From positions 12,001-76,000 of the forward strand of contig DATNGG010000140.1 of the NCBI GenBank assembly GCA_035605975.1: 64,000 nt of DNA. The letters are read 5' to 3'. Each line of letters starts with the position of its first letter. Positions within the stretch are counted from its first letter, which is position 1. The notes beneath the pieces were generated by a model. It did not search any database. It had not been told where the DNA came from and worked only from the letters and a program-made list of their open reading frames with translations. The translations under genes and the position numbers were made by a program. Shown here one piece after another: positions 1 to 10,300 of this stretch. This DNA is from CAIKMD01 sp035605975 (GTDB lineage: Bacteria > Pseudomonadota > Alphaproteobacteria > ATCC43930 > CGMCC-115725).

Positions 1-112
1 AGAGCCGCGGACGGACGGACGTGGCGGAGGGTCATTTCCTTATGCTGTCACCAGCGCGGTAACAATTAAAGTCATTCCAATGATCGGCAATGGCCGCAAA
101 GCGCACGCAGGC
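1..112. other. Left edge, no gene seen
   Basis: This stretch precedes the stop codon of the minus-strand prepilin peptidase gene. I see no convincing reading frame or hairpin in it. It contains a short ggac tandem near position 10. Confidence 0.5.
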
Positions 113-859
113 TTAGCCGAAGGGACCGTAAAGCCAAACCAGCCAGAGGCCGAGGCAAAGGGCTGGTCCGAAGGCGAGCCGATCATCGAGGGTAAGCCCG
201 TTGCCCCTCAGACCGCGAGCCAAGGCCAGGCCGAGCCCGATCATCGCCGCGATCAGCACGACGCTTGGCAGCCCCTCCCAGGAGACGAACGCGCCGGCCG
301 CCGCGAGCAGCTTCACATCGCCAAAGCCCAGCCCTTCGCGCCCTCGAAGGCGCCGATACCCCCATCGGATAAGGGCGAAAGCGACAAACCCGGCCATGGC
401 ACCCAGCGCGTGAGGCCATACGCGATCGGCGGCGGCAAGATAGGCGGCAAACAGACCGAGCGGGATGAGCGGCAGCGTCAGGCCGTCTGGCAGAATGCCC
501 TCGCGCCAGTCGATGACGGCGAGGGTTAAAAGGTCCCAACCGAGAACGCAGCTGATCCAGAGCATCGGACCTTGGGCAAGGCTCGCCGCCCAGATCGCGA
601 TAAGGACCGCGCCGAGCTCGATCGAGGGGTAGAGTGGGCTCACCCTGCTACCGCAATGGCGACATCTGCCACGCGCAGCGAGCCAACTCGCGATCGGGAC
701 GAGATCGGCAAGCTTCAACACCTGGCCGCATTGATCGCAGGCGGAGCGTCCGGCGACGATCGGCCGGCCCTTTGGCAAACGCATAGCGAGCAGCCCGAGA
801 AAACTGCCGATGAACGGCGCCGCTAACACCGGCCAAAGCGACCAATCAGTCGAAGGCAT
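113..859 (-). CDS. gspO: Prepilin peptidase (A24 family, type II secretion/type IV pilus)
   Basis: This inner-membrane aspartic peptidase cleaves, and usually N-methylates, type IV prepilin-like proteins such as type II secretion pseudopilins. The 248-residue product has the family plan: an N-terminal cytoplasmic part with two CxxC pairs (C41/C44 and C66/C69) and then several membrane segments. The two catalytic aspartates are visible, D117 in an IDWREGILPD stretch and D181 in GFGD. I chose ATG at 859 because the protein then begins just before the first hydrophobic segment; an upstream start at 943 would add an unlikely basic extension. gspK and gspD in this window are probable partners, but no pseudopilin gene adjoins it. 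It could serve pili as well as secretion. Confidence 0.88.
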   Translation of the reverse strand: MPSTDWSLWPVLAAPFIGSFLGLLAMRLPKGRPIVAGRSACDQCGQVLKLADLVPIASWLAARGRCRHCGSRVSPLYPSIELGAVLIAIWAASLAQGPMLWISCVLGWDLLTLAVIDWREGILPDGLTLPLIPLGLFAAYLAAADRVWPHALGAMAGFVAFALIRWGYRRLRGREGLGFGDVKLLAAAGAFVSWEGLPSVVLIAAMIGLGLALARGLRGNGLTLDDRLAFGPALCLGLWLVWLYGPFG

Positions 860-1146
860 TCGATCCGATCGCCCCTGAGCCAATCCAATCTCGCCTCGAC
901 GCCGCTGCGACAGGGCACGGCCGCGCCTCGGGCATTGCGGCAAGATTACTTTCTATATTTGGGCGAAGAAAGAGTGTGGCCCTTAGGATTGGAGTCCGAT
1001 AGCTCCAGCTCAGTTGCAATTCACAACAGTCACAAAGTGATCACTTATCAATGCAAACCGGCTGACGCAGTGTGAGGGCGAGCTCCGGCGCGACCACCGC
1101 TCTGTGGTGCAGCGTCGGATTTCGGGGGTTAACGGGGGATCATCAA
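860..1146. promoter_or_regulatory. Divergent intergenic region between gspO and GH26-like gene
   Basis: This 287-bp spacer separates the divergently transcribed prepilin peptidase and glycoside hydrolase genes, so it should carry both promoters. It is visibly more A/T-rich than its surroundings. A perfect 12-bp palindrome lies at 1035-1046. No gene is seen in it. Confidence 0.5.
1035..1046. promoter_or_regulatory. 12-bp perfect palindrome, candidate operator
   Basis: AAGTGATCACTT is its own reverse complement. It lies about 100 bp upstream of the glycoside hydrolase start at 1147, in the divergent spacer. This is a reasonable operator position, but the regulator is unknown and chance occurrence is possible. 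Confidence 0.35.
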
Positions 1147-2103
1147 ATGTCACGAGGATATTGCGCTGCGAAGCGGCGCACATGCTTACTCGCATCCTGC
1201 ATTCTGACGGCGTTGCTGGCGTCCATGTGGCCGGGCCTCGCGCATGCAGCGATCTCGGGTCACAAGGCCGGCGTCTATGTGGATTGGGGTGACCCGAATG
1301 GACGCGAATCGAACGTCGAAGCATTCGAGCAATGGCTCGGTCGCAAGGGCCTCCTCGCGCTCGACTACACGCCGGGCGACAGCTGGGCGAACTTCACGGC
1401 CACCGCCGCATGGCTTCCGGGATACTGGTGGCAATACAACCACAACCGAAACATCGTGTGGTCGATACAGCTTACGATGGAGACGACGACGCTGTCGCAG
1501 ATCACGCCCGGTCTGCAGGATGATGCTTTTAAATACGTCGCCTCGCAGATCGCTATTTTTCAGCCGAATGCGATCATTCGCATCGGCTGGGAGGGAAACG
1601 GGGACTGGTTCCCTTGGTCAGGGGCGAATGGCCAGCAGATGGACTACATCAACGCCTTCCGACATGTCGCGAAGATCTTCAAAGCCGCTTCACCGGGATT
1701 CCTTATCGACTGGTGCGTAAACTTCGGGCCGAACAACGTCCCTGCCGACGAGATATATCCGGGCGATGACGTCGTCGACGTTATCGGAATGGACATTTAC
1801 GACACGAATCCCCAGAGCCGGACCGATCCCAATGCGTCTTGGCAAAACTACCTCAATTCGCGTTACGGGCTGCGTTGGCATAAGCAATTCGCCGCTAGCC
1901 ACCACAAACCGATGTCTTATCCCGAGTGGGGCGTTGGCCAGGAAGGCGACAACCCGACCTTCGTGACCGGGATGGCGAACTGGATCAAGAACAACAACGT
2001 TCTCTACAACGACTATTGGAACACAAATAGCGCCTATCCCGGGATGATCTCGGATGGCCAATATCCGAAATCGGCAAAAGTCTTCTTGCGCCTGAAGCCT
2101 TGA
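1147..2103 (+). CDS. Secreted glycoside hydrolase, GH26-like
   Basis: This is probably an exported polysaccharide-cleaving enzyme (mannanase/glucanase-like). The 318-residue protein has a basic N terminus, a hydrophobic core and an AHA-A signal cleavage site near residue 34. A stretch around E149 (GWEGNGDWFPW) resembles the acid/base motif of GH26 enzymes, and E260 in SYPEWGVG fits the nucleophile near the C-terminal end of the barrel. ATG at 1147 follows a GGGGGA sequence; the GTG at 1072 would place an unlikely extension before the signal peptide. gspK follows with overlapping codons, which suggests export through the type II system. The exact substrate cannot be assigned, and another clan GH-A family is possible. 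Confidence 0.72.
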   Translation: MSRGYCAAKRRTCLLASCILTALLASMWPGLAHAAISGHKAGVYVDWGDPNGRESNVEAFEQWLGRKGLLALDYTPGDSWANFTATAAWLPGYWWQYNHNRNIVWSIQLTMETTTLSQITPGLQDDAFKYVASQIAIFQPNAIIRIGWEGNGDWFPWSGANGQQMDYINAFRHVAKIFKAASPGFLIDWCVNFGPNNVPADEIYPGDDVVDVIGMDIYDTNPQSRTDPNASWQNYLNSRYGLRWHKQFAASHHKPMSYPEWGVGQEGDNPTFVTGMANWIKNNNVLYNDYWNTNSAYPGMISDGQYPKSAKVFLRLKP

Positions 2104-3092
2104 CAAGCGCCACGCGTGCGCGCCGATCGCTTCATCAAGAAGCGGCGGCGCCCGCTCGGTTGCCTGGCTGCTTCAGCGTGCGAGGCATAACCGGTAGCAG
2201 TGCTCAGGCCGAGGGGAGTCCTGGAGACACGGAACGAGGGCTCGCTCTTCTCCTGGTGATCTGGGTTCTGGCCTTGTTGGCCGCGCTCGCCGCAGAAATT
2301 GCCGCCTCCTCGCATTCAGCCGCGATCGTCGCGCGAAATCGCATCGACGGCGCCCGATCGCGCGCCATTGCCGATGCTGGAATTGCGTTGGCGATCGTTG
2401 GTCTCCGCGACGCCGATTTGCCGACTCGCTGGCGGGCTGACGGACGAACGCGGGCGGTCACCTACGATGGCGAGACGGTCATTGTTCGCGTCGAGGATGA
2501 AGGCGGCAAGATCGACCTCAACAACGCGCCCATCGAGTTGATTGGCGGCTTGGCCGAAGAGTGCGGCGCCACAGTGGATGAACGCATGTCGCTCGCCAAC
2601 GGAATTGCCGATCGGCGCCGTGCGTTCCTCGCCGCAACGAGCGTTCGTCCGTCTCAAGCGCGGTTTACCTTCAAGGGCGACGACTTCGGCACAAATTTAG
2701 CGCGGTGGGCTTTCGCCGAAATCTCCGAAGTGACGTTGCTGCCACAAATGTCGCGCGCGCTGTACGATTGTCTGCGGCCTTCTATCACCGTTTACTCCCA
2801 AAGCCCCACGATCAACCCGATGACGGCCGCGCGCGCGACTTTGCTGGCCATTCCGGACACCAACAAACAGGATGTCGATGCGTTTCTTGCGGCGCGTCGA
2901 GCCTTGCCTGTCGACGCACCATTGCCGCCGCTCGCCGGCCTCGGCCGCTATGCGCGCCTCGCGGCTATTCGTGCCGTCACCATCATTGCGCAAGTCACGA
3001 TCTCCGGTCGTGCGCATTTCCAGCGCAGGGCCGTGGTGCTGATGTCGCCGGATCTCCCGCTTCAGCCGATAAGTATGCTCGAATGGCAATAG
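2100..3092 (+). CDS. gspK: Type II secretion minor pseudopilin GspK
   Basis: GspK is the largest minor pseudopilin and sits at the tip of the periplasmic pseudopilus with GspI and GspJ. The protein shows the expected sequence after its leader: RGLALLLVIWVLALLAALAA, a type III-like signal anchor, followed by a soluble alpha-helical domain. The codons overlap the stop of the preceding hydrolase if TTG at 2100 is used. GTG at 2178 (MRGITG...) would give a more usual short leader but has no clear ribosome site, so the start is uncertain. GspI, GspJ and the outer platform genes are not adjacent, and the gene ends 22 bp before the convergent hydrolase gene. Confidence 0.8.
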   Translation: MTSATRARRSLHQEAAAPARLPGCFSVRGITGSSAQAEGSPGDTERGLALLLVIWVLALLAALAAEIAASSHSAAIVARNRIDGARSRAIADAGIALAIVGLRDADLPTRWRADGRTRAVTYDGETVIVRVEDEGGKIDLNNAPIELIGGLAEECGATVDERMSLANGIADRRRAFLAATSVRPSQARFTFKGDDFGTNLARWAFAEISEVTLLPQMSRALYDCLRPSITVYSQSPTINPMTAARATLLAIPDTNKQDVDAFLAARRALPVDAPLPPLAGLGRYARLAAIRAVTIIAQVTISGRAHFQRRAVVLMSPDLPLQPISMLEWQ

Positions 3093-3114
3093 AGGAGGCC
3101 GATTGGACGCGGGT

Positions 3115-4941
3115 TCATGGAACGACCGCCACCAGGATCGGATGCGCCGGCAGGCTGATCGTGAGCGATTTTACGCTGCCCGCCGATTTAACGGCGCCGG
3201 TCCCCGTCAGCGGATCATAGACCGTGATCGATTTTGCAATCGCACCGAGCGTCAGGGTGATCGAGACGGGCGCGATCGAAATGTCTGCTCCCGTCGAGGT
3301 GTTGTTGAGTGCCTGCTCGTTCCAGAGCGCGAGCCAGAAGCTGCCGTCGCTTTTCTGGAAGAGCGCCTGGTGCCCGCCATAGCCGCTGCTGATCGCCGGC
3401 ATGCCCGAAAGCGCGTAATCGAGCTTGCTGGGAGAAAAGCTCAACCCCTGCGCGCCGCTATCCGCCAAGAGCGCGAAGAGATTGTGCACGGCGACCGCCG
3501 CCGGCTTCGCGTTGCCGAAATCGTCGAACAAGCCGGCCGTGCCGTAGCTGTCATCGTAGAGCGCATAATAGAAGTAGTAGGCGTTGCCATGCAGCCAGGC
3601 ATCGAGAATTCCTTCAATGACATAGGCGGCCTGCGTCGCGCGGCTGACATGTCCCCATCCGGAGGTCGGCGAACCGCTATAGGCGATCCAGCCGAATTCG
3701 GTGGTGGCAAGCGGCCGGGTTTTCGCCGCCAGCAACGCATCCGAATCGAGGTTCGCCCAGAAATTATGCCCGTCCGGCGAACTGCCCGGATAAGTATGCG
3801 CGTTGGCGTAAGTCGCCGCGGCCGAGAGATCGCCGACCGTGCCATAGTCGCCCGTCGAACGGCTGCTCCACCCGGCGCCGAAGGAGATGTTGAAGACGGG
3901 AATGTTGTAGGACTGGCCGAGCGCATAGACCTGCGGCTGGAACGATGCCGCCTGGTATTGGTCGTTGCCGAGGCTCGTCGGATAGGGATCGTCCTCCTCG
4001 TTCCCGCCCTCGATTCCCATGAGATAATTGCCGCCCGACTGCAGCATCTGCGTCATGCGGGCGAGTTGGGCAGAGTAGATGCTGGGCGCCCCTTCGCCGA
4101 TAAAGGCATCGAACTTCGCGCCCGTTCCCGATGCCACTTGCGGCCACCAGGTGAAGTCATTGTTGCTGCCGGGCGAATCGCGCAGCGTCTTGATCTCGCC
4201 GAGATAGTTGACGTTGGCGACGACCTGGCTGAGGTTCTGATACCCCCATTTCTGGAAGTCGATATGGGTATTGACGCCGAATCCGTTCAGCAGTTGCTGA
4301 GCGCGTGCGGCCTGCAAGCCGGTCGTGCTGCCCGTCGTTCCTCCTGTGGTGCCACCTGTCGATCCGCCGGTCGAGCTTGTGGAACCCCCGGCGCTCGACA
4401 CCGCGACGCGGAAAAACATCGAATTGGCGGGCCAGGTTGCCGTGCAGACGAATTGCCGGCTCGAATTGGGTCCGCAATCGCGTCCGTCCGGACTGACGAA
4501 ATAGACCACATCCCCATCGGCGATGCCCATGCCGGACGTGCCCGAGACCTTGCGTATCTTGAAGTTCATCGGAGTGCTGCCCGTCGTGACAATCCCGCTC
4601 GCAACAACGAGATAGGCGCCGCCCGAGTCCTTTAACGTGACGAAATCGTTGTTGTAGGGCGAGCTCGGCCGCGTCAGATCGGTGAAGCCGAACACCGCGG
4701 TATCGGACGCGCTCGACGCATTGACGGTCACGCTCGATCCGCTGGCGACGATGAACGAGTTCGGCGAACTGTTCTGCTGTAAGGTAACCTGCGCCCCGGA
4801 GGCGAGGCTTCCGGCCAGAGCAGAATCAGGAGCGAGAGCCGCGGCTCCGCCGAAGATCGCGATGAGAACCGGAAGCCAAGCGAGCTTGCATATGGCGCGC
4901 GCGCGAAGGCGCCGCCAAAGCGGTGCTTTACGATAAGACAC
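3115..4941 (-). CDS. Secreted modular glycoside hydrolase (clan GH-A-like)
   Basis: This is a predicted extracellular carbohydrate-active enzyme of 608 residues. Residues 1-44 form a signal peptide (basic, then hydrophobic, ALAG cleavage region). Residues about 45-183 make a beta-rich domain with a likely disulfide pair. Residues about 184-208 are a low-complexity Gly/Ser/Thr linker, and the rest is a TIM-barrel-like catalytic domain with an N-terminal E315 (GGNEEDD) and a later E415 (TTEFGW) as acid/base and nucleophile candidates. GTG at 4941 follows GGAAGGGGG. The linker architecture is typical of secreted polysaccharidases, and gspK and the GH26-like gene are next door. Family assignment (GH39, GH5 or another) is not settled. 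Confidence 0.68.
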   Translation of the reverse strand: MSYRKAPLWRRLRARAICKLAWLPVLIAIFGGAAALAPDSALAGSLASGAQVTLQQNSSPNSFIVASGSSVTVNASSASDTAVFGFTDLTRPSSPYNNDFVTLKDSGGAYLVVASGIVTTGSTPMNFKIRKVSGTSGMGIADGDVVYFVSPDGRDCGPNSSRQFVCTATWPANSMFFRVAVSSAGGSTSSTGGSTGGTTGGTTGSTTGLQAARAQQLLNGFGVNTHIDFQKWGYQNLSQVVANVNYLGEIKTLRDSPGSNNDFTWWPQVASGTGAKFDAFIGEGAPSIYSAQLARMTQMLQSGGNYLMGIEGGNEEDDPYPTSLGNDQYQAASFQPQVYALGQSYNIPVFNISFGAGWSSRSTGDYGTVGDLSAAATYANAHTYPGSSPDGHNFWANLDSDALLAAKTRPLATTEFGWIAYSGSPTSGWGHVSRATQAAYVIEGILDAWLHGNAYYFYYALYDDSYGTAGLFDDFGNAKPAAVAVHNLFALLADSGAQGLSFSPSKLDYALSGMPAISSGYGGHQALFQKSDGSFWLALWNEQALNNTSTGADISIAPVSITLTLGAIAKSITVYDPLTGTGAVKSAGSVKSLTISLPAHPILVAVVP

Positions 4942-5699
4942 GAATCCCCCTTCCCCCCAAACCGCCCAAGCGGATCTGGATCGCTGAAGCTGCCACACGC
5001 AATGTGCGTCGCCGCGGGATACGCGGCGCTCACCATACGAAGATTTCAGGTAAAAACGTGCGTTTCCGCCGAAAAGGCTGCCGAGGGCCAAGAAAACGCC
5101 ATCGCATGCGATCGCACGTTGTTCTTCGGACCAAGCGCGATGGAACTATGCGGTACTAAGATTAAGCGCGCGTAAGCGGCACGCATCGAGCGTCATATCG
5201 CGCCAGCAATTCGATGACAATCGCCCAAAAGGATTAAGCCTTGCGTTTTGCGCGAAGCGAATCGCGCCATGCGACCGCGATCTGACCCGGCATGAGCGGT
5301 GATGCGAACTACGACAGCAGCATTCACAATCGACGGCGACGTCGTGATCGTTCTGACCACTCGCCTGGCCGTGTAAAAGCGGATCGAGGATCGAGGGTCG
5401 AACGCGGAGACGGATTCGACGGAGCGACTCTCGCCTTTGTCGCAGATAGGTCGCCGAGAACTTCCCGATCCGGCGTATTCGGGTTTCGCGCAGCTCTCAC
5501 CGAGGCAGCAGATTTCAAACGCTTCCCAGGTCCAGCAAATCGAAGCGCACTTAAAAACATGAAATTGCGACTCCGTGCTTATTTTTGACATAAATCGAGC
5601 ACACCTTGCTGATGGCTCGGGGCACCGCCGCAGAGTCGGGGCGCTCTCGATGCCATCCCAACCGCGGATAGCGGCGAACTTTCCTGTAGGAGGAACGCC
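4942..5699. other. 758-bp intergenic region, no convincing gene
   Basis: This long spacer lies between the minus-strand hydrolase and the plus-strand 5700 gene and should hold both promoters. Short frames in 5290-5590 on both strands lack ribosome sites and recognisable motifs, and I do not call them. It contains overlapping palindromes at 5101-5112 (ATCGCATGCGAT) and 5107-5116 (TGCGATCGCA), and short near-repeats of gatcgag around 5381-5400. Confidence 0.5.
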
Positions 5700-7187
5700 A
5701 TGAAGGGTCTTTCGCTTGCGGGCGGCCGCAAGCTTCTTGCGCCTTTAGCCATAGGCGCATTGCTGCTCTCGGCCGCGACCATCTCCGCCAAAGCCGATAC
5801 CGACAACATCACCAAGACCAGCACGGTGCCGGTCGATGCCCATTCGATGGTCGGCACCGGGGGGGCGGGCTGCACGCCGACGTCATTCTCCTTCGATATC
5901 TCCTGGGTCGATCCCTTCGACCATGTTTATCTCCTGGCCGACCGCACTCACGGCAACAACATCACGGGCCTCACCTCCGATGGCGATATTCTGCTGATCG
6001 ACATCGCCAATGTGAACCTCAAGAGCCCCAATCCGACCAACCAAGGCACGATCGCACTAACTCCGCCTTCGGACGATCCTTTTGCCGGCATCGTCTGCGA
6101 CCAGAACGCCGCGTTCGGCGGCTCGGCCGCGGCGGGACGGAATGAGATCACCGGCCCGAATGGCGTCTTCACGGTGAACCATGTCGAGGCCTGGGCTGGC
6201 GACGGACCCTCGCGCTTCACTTTCGGCCAAACCAACACCGCCGCCGATTACGCGAGCGACCCCTGCGACAGTTCGGTGCGAGTCTTCAACCTCGCCACCG
6301 GTCAGCAGACCGACCACATCAACCTTCATGGCTGTTTCCGCACCGATGAAGGCGCGTTCGATCCGACCGATCAACTCGCGCTTTTCGCCAACCCCTCCGA
6401 GCAGCCGCTGCCGGGCAATGGTAGCGCCACGGCGCTCAATGCCAGCCCGTTCATCACCCTGATCTCGACTATTCCGGTGATGCCTGGCGATCATCACGCG
6501 ATCGTCAAGCAAATCAATTTCGACGGCACGCACGGAACGGTCGCGGCCAATGGCGGTATCGAGCAGGCGGTCTATGTCGCGGATACCGGGCTGTTCTATA
6601 TCGCGGTCCCGGGCAACACCGCCGCTCCCAATGACGGCTGGATCGTTATCGTCGATCCGCGCGGCGACAACGGTCACAAGGATAGCATTCATGTCGTGCG
6701 CAACATCCCAACGCCGGGTTGCAACCCGCACGGTCTCGCCATCGGCCCCGATGACGAGCTCTTCCTCGGCTGCAATTCCGGCCCCGAAGAGGTGATGGAT
6801 GCACGCTCGGGCCATGTCCTCGCCACGCTGACGGCGACCGCCGGCGGGTGCGACGAGGTCGCCTACAATGCCGGCGACAACCACTTCGTCGGCGCGTGCA
6901 GTACCGGCGCCGGCCCTGGCCAGTTCGGCTATGACCAGGTCGATGCGCATCCGATCGCGGTCGATCAGGCGAAGGTGCCGACTGCACCCGGCGCGCATTC
7001 GATCGCGGCGGATCCGGTGACGGTAAGCAGCTGGATTCCGGCCTTTGCCGGCGACGCCTGCGGCGCGGGTGCTTGCGTCGCGATCTACACCTCGAGCGGC
7101 GGCGACGAGGCGAGCGTCTTCGCGCAGCAGGTCTTGGGCGGCCATCGCGACTCCGGGCAGCAATTCGCGGGCGACAACCAGCACTGA
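5700..7187 (+). CDS. Secreted beta-propeller-like protein of unknown function
   Basis: The function is unknown. The 495-residue protein begins with a clear signal peptide (MKGLSLAGGRKLL, hydrophobic core, SAKA cleavage near residue 32). The mature part has repeated beta-strand blocks with patterns such as GLFYIAV, DGWIVIVDP and HGLAIGPDDELFLGCNSG, which resemble YncE/YVTN-type propeller blades. Several cysteines suggest disulfides in an oxidising compartment. ATG at 5700 has a strong AGGAGG site. The gene stands alone and is followed 9 bp later by a GC-rich hairpin. It may bind a ligand or carry out lactonase-type chemistry, but nothing in the sequence decides this. Confidence 0.6.
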   Translation: MKGLSLAGGRKLLAPLAIGALLLSAATISAKADTDNITKTSTVPVDAHSMVGTGGAGCTPTSFSFDISWVDPFDHVYLLADRTHGNNITGLTSDGDILLIDIANVNLKSPNPTNQGTIALTPPSDDPFAGIVCDQNAAFGGSAAAGRNEITGPNGVFTVNHVEAWAGDGPSRFTFGQTNTAADYASDPCDSSVRVFNLATGQQTDHINLHGCFRTDEGAFDPTDQLALFANPSEQPLPGNGSATALNASPFITLISTIPVMPGDHHAIVKQINFDGTHGTVAANGGIEQAVYVADTGLFYIAVPGNTAAPNDGWIVIVDPRGDNGHKDSIHVVRNIPTPGCNPHGLAIGPDDELFLGCNSGPEEVMDARSGHVLATLTATAGGCDEVAYNAGDNHFVGACSTGAGPGQFGYDQVDAHPIAVDQAKVPTAPGAHSIAADPVTVSSWIPAFAGDACGAGACVAIYTSSGGDEASVFAQQVLGGHRDSGQQFAGDNQH

Positions 7188-7196
7188 TCGAAGAGA

Positions 7197-7226
7197 CCGG
7201 GGCGACGCTTCTCGGCGCCGCCCCGG
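7197..7226. terminator. Terminator-like hairpin after the propeller gene
   Basis: CCGGGGCG (7197-7204) pairs perfectly with CGCCCCGG (7219-7226) around a 14-nt loop. It begins 9 bp after the stop of the 5700 gene and lies between convergent genes. No T-run follows, so it may be an attenuated or Rho-assisted end. Confidence 0.5.
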
Positions 7227-7307
7227 CTCGCGCGCCGATGCGCGGACTCGTCACAACCTCGAAAATCGAAGCAAGCGGGCGGCGCCGTCATTCGGCGCAA
7301 GCTTACG

Positions 7308-10300
7308 TCAACCGGCCACCTTGGCTCGCGAGAGAAGGCCGATGACGACAGGCATGGCCAACAGGACCATCGGCAATTGCGCAATGATTCCCGCGATGAT
7401 CGCGAGCGCCAGAGGCTGAAGCATCTGATCGCCAGAGCCGCTAATGGCTGCGCCCAAAGGCGCCAGAGCCAGAATCATCGCTATGGTGCTCATGGCGATG
7501 GGCCGCAGACGATTAAGGGCGGCTTCACGGATTGCCTCGCGCGGTGGCATTCTTTGCGCCAGGGATTGGAATTCCGAGGCTAGAAAAATTGCCATCTCTG
7601 TGGCGATGCCGACGATCATCACCATTCCCATCATCGCGGTGATGTTCAGCTCCACCCCGGTGATCCAGAGCCCCAAAAACACGGCACCCGTCGAGATCAG
7701 CGAGCCCAAGATGATCACGAGCGACAGCGCGAAGCTTTCATAGAGAAAAAGCAGCAGCGCAAACTCTGCTATCACAGCGGCCGCGAACACCTTGACCATG
7801 CCGCTGACCGCCAATTGCTGCTGCCGATACTGCCCGCCAATTGTGTAATAGACATTCGGCGGAAGGGAGCCGGGTTGATCGAGCGCGCTCTTCACCGCCG
7901 CGACCGTCGAACCGAGATCGTGGTCGCCACTGATCTCCGCGGTCACTGCAACGACCTGTGCGAGATTGTCGCGTGTGAGCTCCGGTTGGCCGGCAACGAA
8001 GTCGATCTTTGCCACCGTTCCCAAAGCGAAAACGCGCCCGTTGGGCGAGCGGAGCTGAAGTTTCGCGAGGGCATTGCGATAGAGCTTTTCCTGCGGCGGA
8101 TCGAGCCAGAGGCGTACACCGACATCTTGCAGCGAGCCGAGATACTGCGTGACGACCTTGCCTTGCATATAATCCCTAAGCTGAGCCTCTATCTCGTTCG
8201 GCGTCACCCCTTCCAAAGCCGCAGCCGCGGGATCGACTCTGACCTCCAGCGCATCGCCGGCGGGAACGATGCCATTGTTGACCGAAGCCGCCTCGATCCC
8301 TGGCACCTGCGCGAGCATCGCGGCCACTTTGTCCGCGGCGCCGGCCAAGAGATCGGGATTGCCGGCGCTGAGCTCCACGACCACCGGCTGCGGACGACCG
8401 ACCATGTCGCCGATCATGTCGTCGAGCAGTTGGTGAATATCGAAATGAATTCCTGGCACTTGCGTGGTTATCTTCGTGCTGATGTCGTCCATCACCGTCC
8501 AAATCGGCGGGCGGCGAGACGGATCGGCGAGCTTGATGAAGAAATCGCCCTGATAGCTTTCCTTGAAATCACCTCCGAGCCCGGCACCGGTACGCCGCGA
8601 ATAAGTCTGGACATTCGGATCGTCCTTTAGGATCGCCTCGACCTGCTCGAGCTCGCGATTGGTTTCCGCCAGCGACGTTCCGGACGCGGTGTAATAGTCG
8701 AGGACGAATCCGCCCTCGTCCATGCGAGGAAGGAAGCCCGTACCGACCTGCGAATACCCCAGGTAACCGAGACCGACCAGTGCAGCTACCCCAAGAGCGA
8801 CGAAAAGAGGCCGGGCAAAAAGCCTGTCGAGCGTGCGGCGGTGAGTACGACGTAGCCAGCTCTCGCGCACCGTGTCGGGATCATGCCAGTTCTTGAAGTC
8901 GATGATGCCGGCTGCAAGCAACGGGACTGCGTAAGCGGCGAGCAGATAAGAGATCACGAGCGCTGAGGCCATCGTGATCGAGAGGAACTTGAAAAATGCA
9001 CCGGTAAGACCGGAGAGAAACGCAAGCGGCACGAAGATGATCAGCGTCGCGAGGCTCGAGCCCAAAAGCGGTTGGAGGAACTCGCGGGCCGCGCCAAGAA
9101 CCATCGTCGAGGCGTACTCCGCACCGGGAGCGCCTGCGCGACGCGCGATATGCTCGATCATGACGATGACATCGTCGATCAGCAGACCGATGGCTGCCGC
9201 GATGCCTCCCAGGGTCATGATGTTGAAAGTCATGCCGAGGACCGAAAGGAGGAGGATCGTGATGAAGACAGAAAGAGGCACGACGACGATCGCAATTACG
9301 GTTGCGCGCCAATTGCGCAAGAAGGCGAGTATCACCAGCGCTGCGAAGACGAGACCGATGGCAATCGCCTCACCGAGCGCACCGATCGACGACCGGACCA
9401 ACTCTGTTTGATCATACCACTTGACGAGGTGAATCGAGGCCGGCTGGCTTTTCATAAAAGCGGCGAGCTTTTCTTGCACCTGCGCCGCGAGCGCCAAAGA
9501 ATCCGCACTATCCTGCTGAAACACGTCGAAGGTTACCGCGGGACGGCCATTGTCGTTGACGAGAAGCCATTGCGGCGCGGAGCCCATCGTCACCTTGGCA
9601 ATGTCACCCAACCGGACGAGGGCGCCCTTGGGCGTGCGAATAGTTGCATTCCGAACGGATGCAATCGAGGTAAAGGCGTTATTGCCAATTGCGAGGTAGA
9701 GAAGATCATTGTCTTCGAGCCGACCCAACGCCGTCACGACGTTGGTATCGGCAAGCGCTTTCGAGACATCGGCCAGCGTCAGGTTCACGGCTGCAAGCTG
9801 GTGAGGGTCTATGGCCACCTGAATCTCTGGCGTCTGGCCGCCGAGGACTCCGACACGCCGTATGCCCTCGATGCTGGCCAACAAAGGCGTGATTTGATAT
9901 TCCGCGAGCCTTCGCAAATCCGCCGAGGAAATCTGATCCGAGATGAGCGCGTAGGAGACGAAGGGAAAAATGGCGCTCGGGCTCATCTGAAGAACGTCGT
10001 AGCTGGTCCCCTGCGGAAGGTCAGGCAGTTTTTGTGCAAAGGCAGCATCCATTGCGAGGAGCGCCTGATTCATGTCGGCTTTCCAAGGGAAATCGACGAA
10101 GATTTCCGCGGCACCGCGCGAGGTCGTGGACGTAACATCGACAGCCCCCGGAACGGCGCGAGCGGCCTCCTCGAGCGGTTCCGTGACGTCGATTAGCATC
10201 TGTTTCGCTGGCATGCTGCCAGCTGAGATTTCGATGCGGATACGCGGAAAGCTCGTTACCGGGAATAGACCGATCGGGAGTGTTATCCCCGCATAGACTC

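Noticed and set aside
3103..4635. Long plus-strand frame opposite the modular glycoside hydrolase
   Set aside because: It lies antisense to a gene with signal peptide, linker and catalytic motifs; its own product is arginine-rich without domain features.
5101..5116. Overlapping palindromes ATCGCATGCGAT and TGCGATCGCA
   Set aside because: They are far from either start codon and built of common GC-rich steps, so I list them only in the gap note.
5290..5591. Short frames in the 4942-5699 spacer
   Set aside because: No ribosome site, no motif, and frames on both strands are equally open; I treat the region as non-coding.
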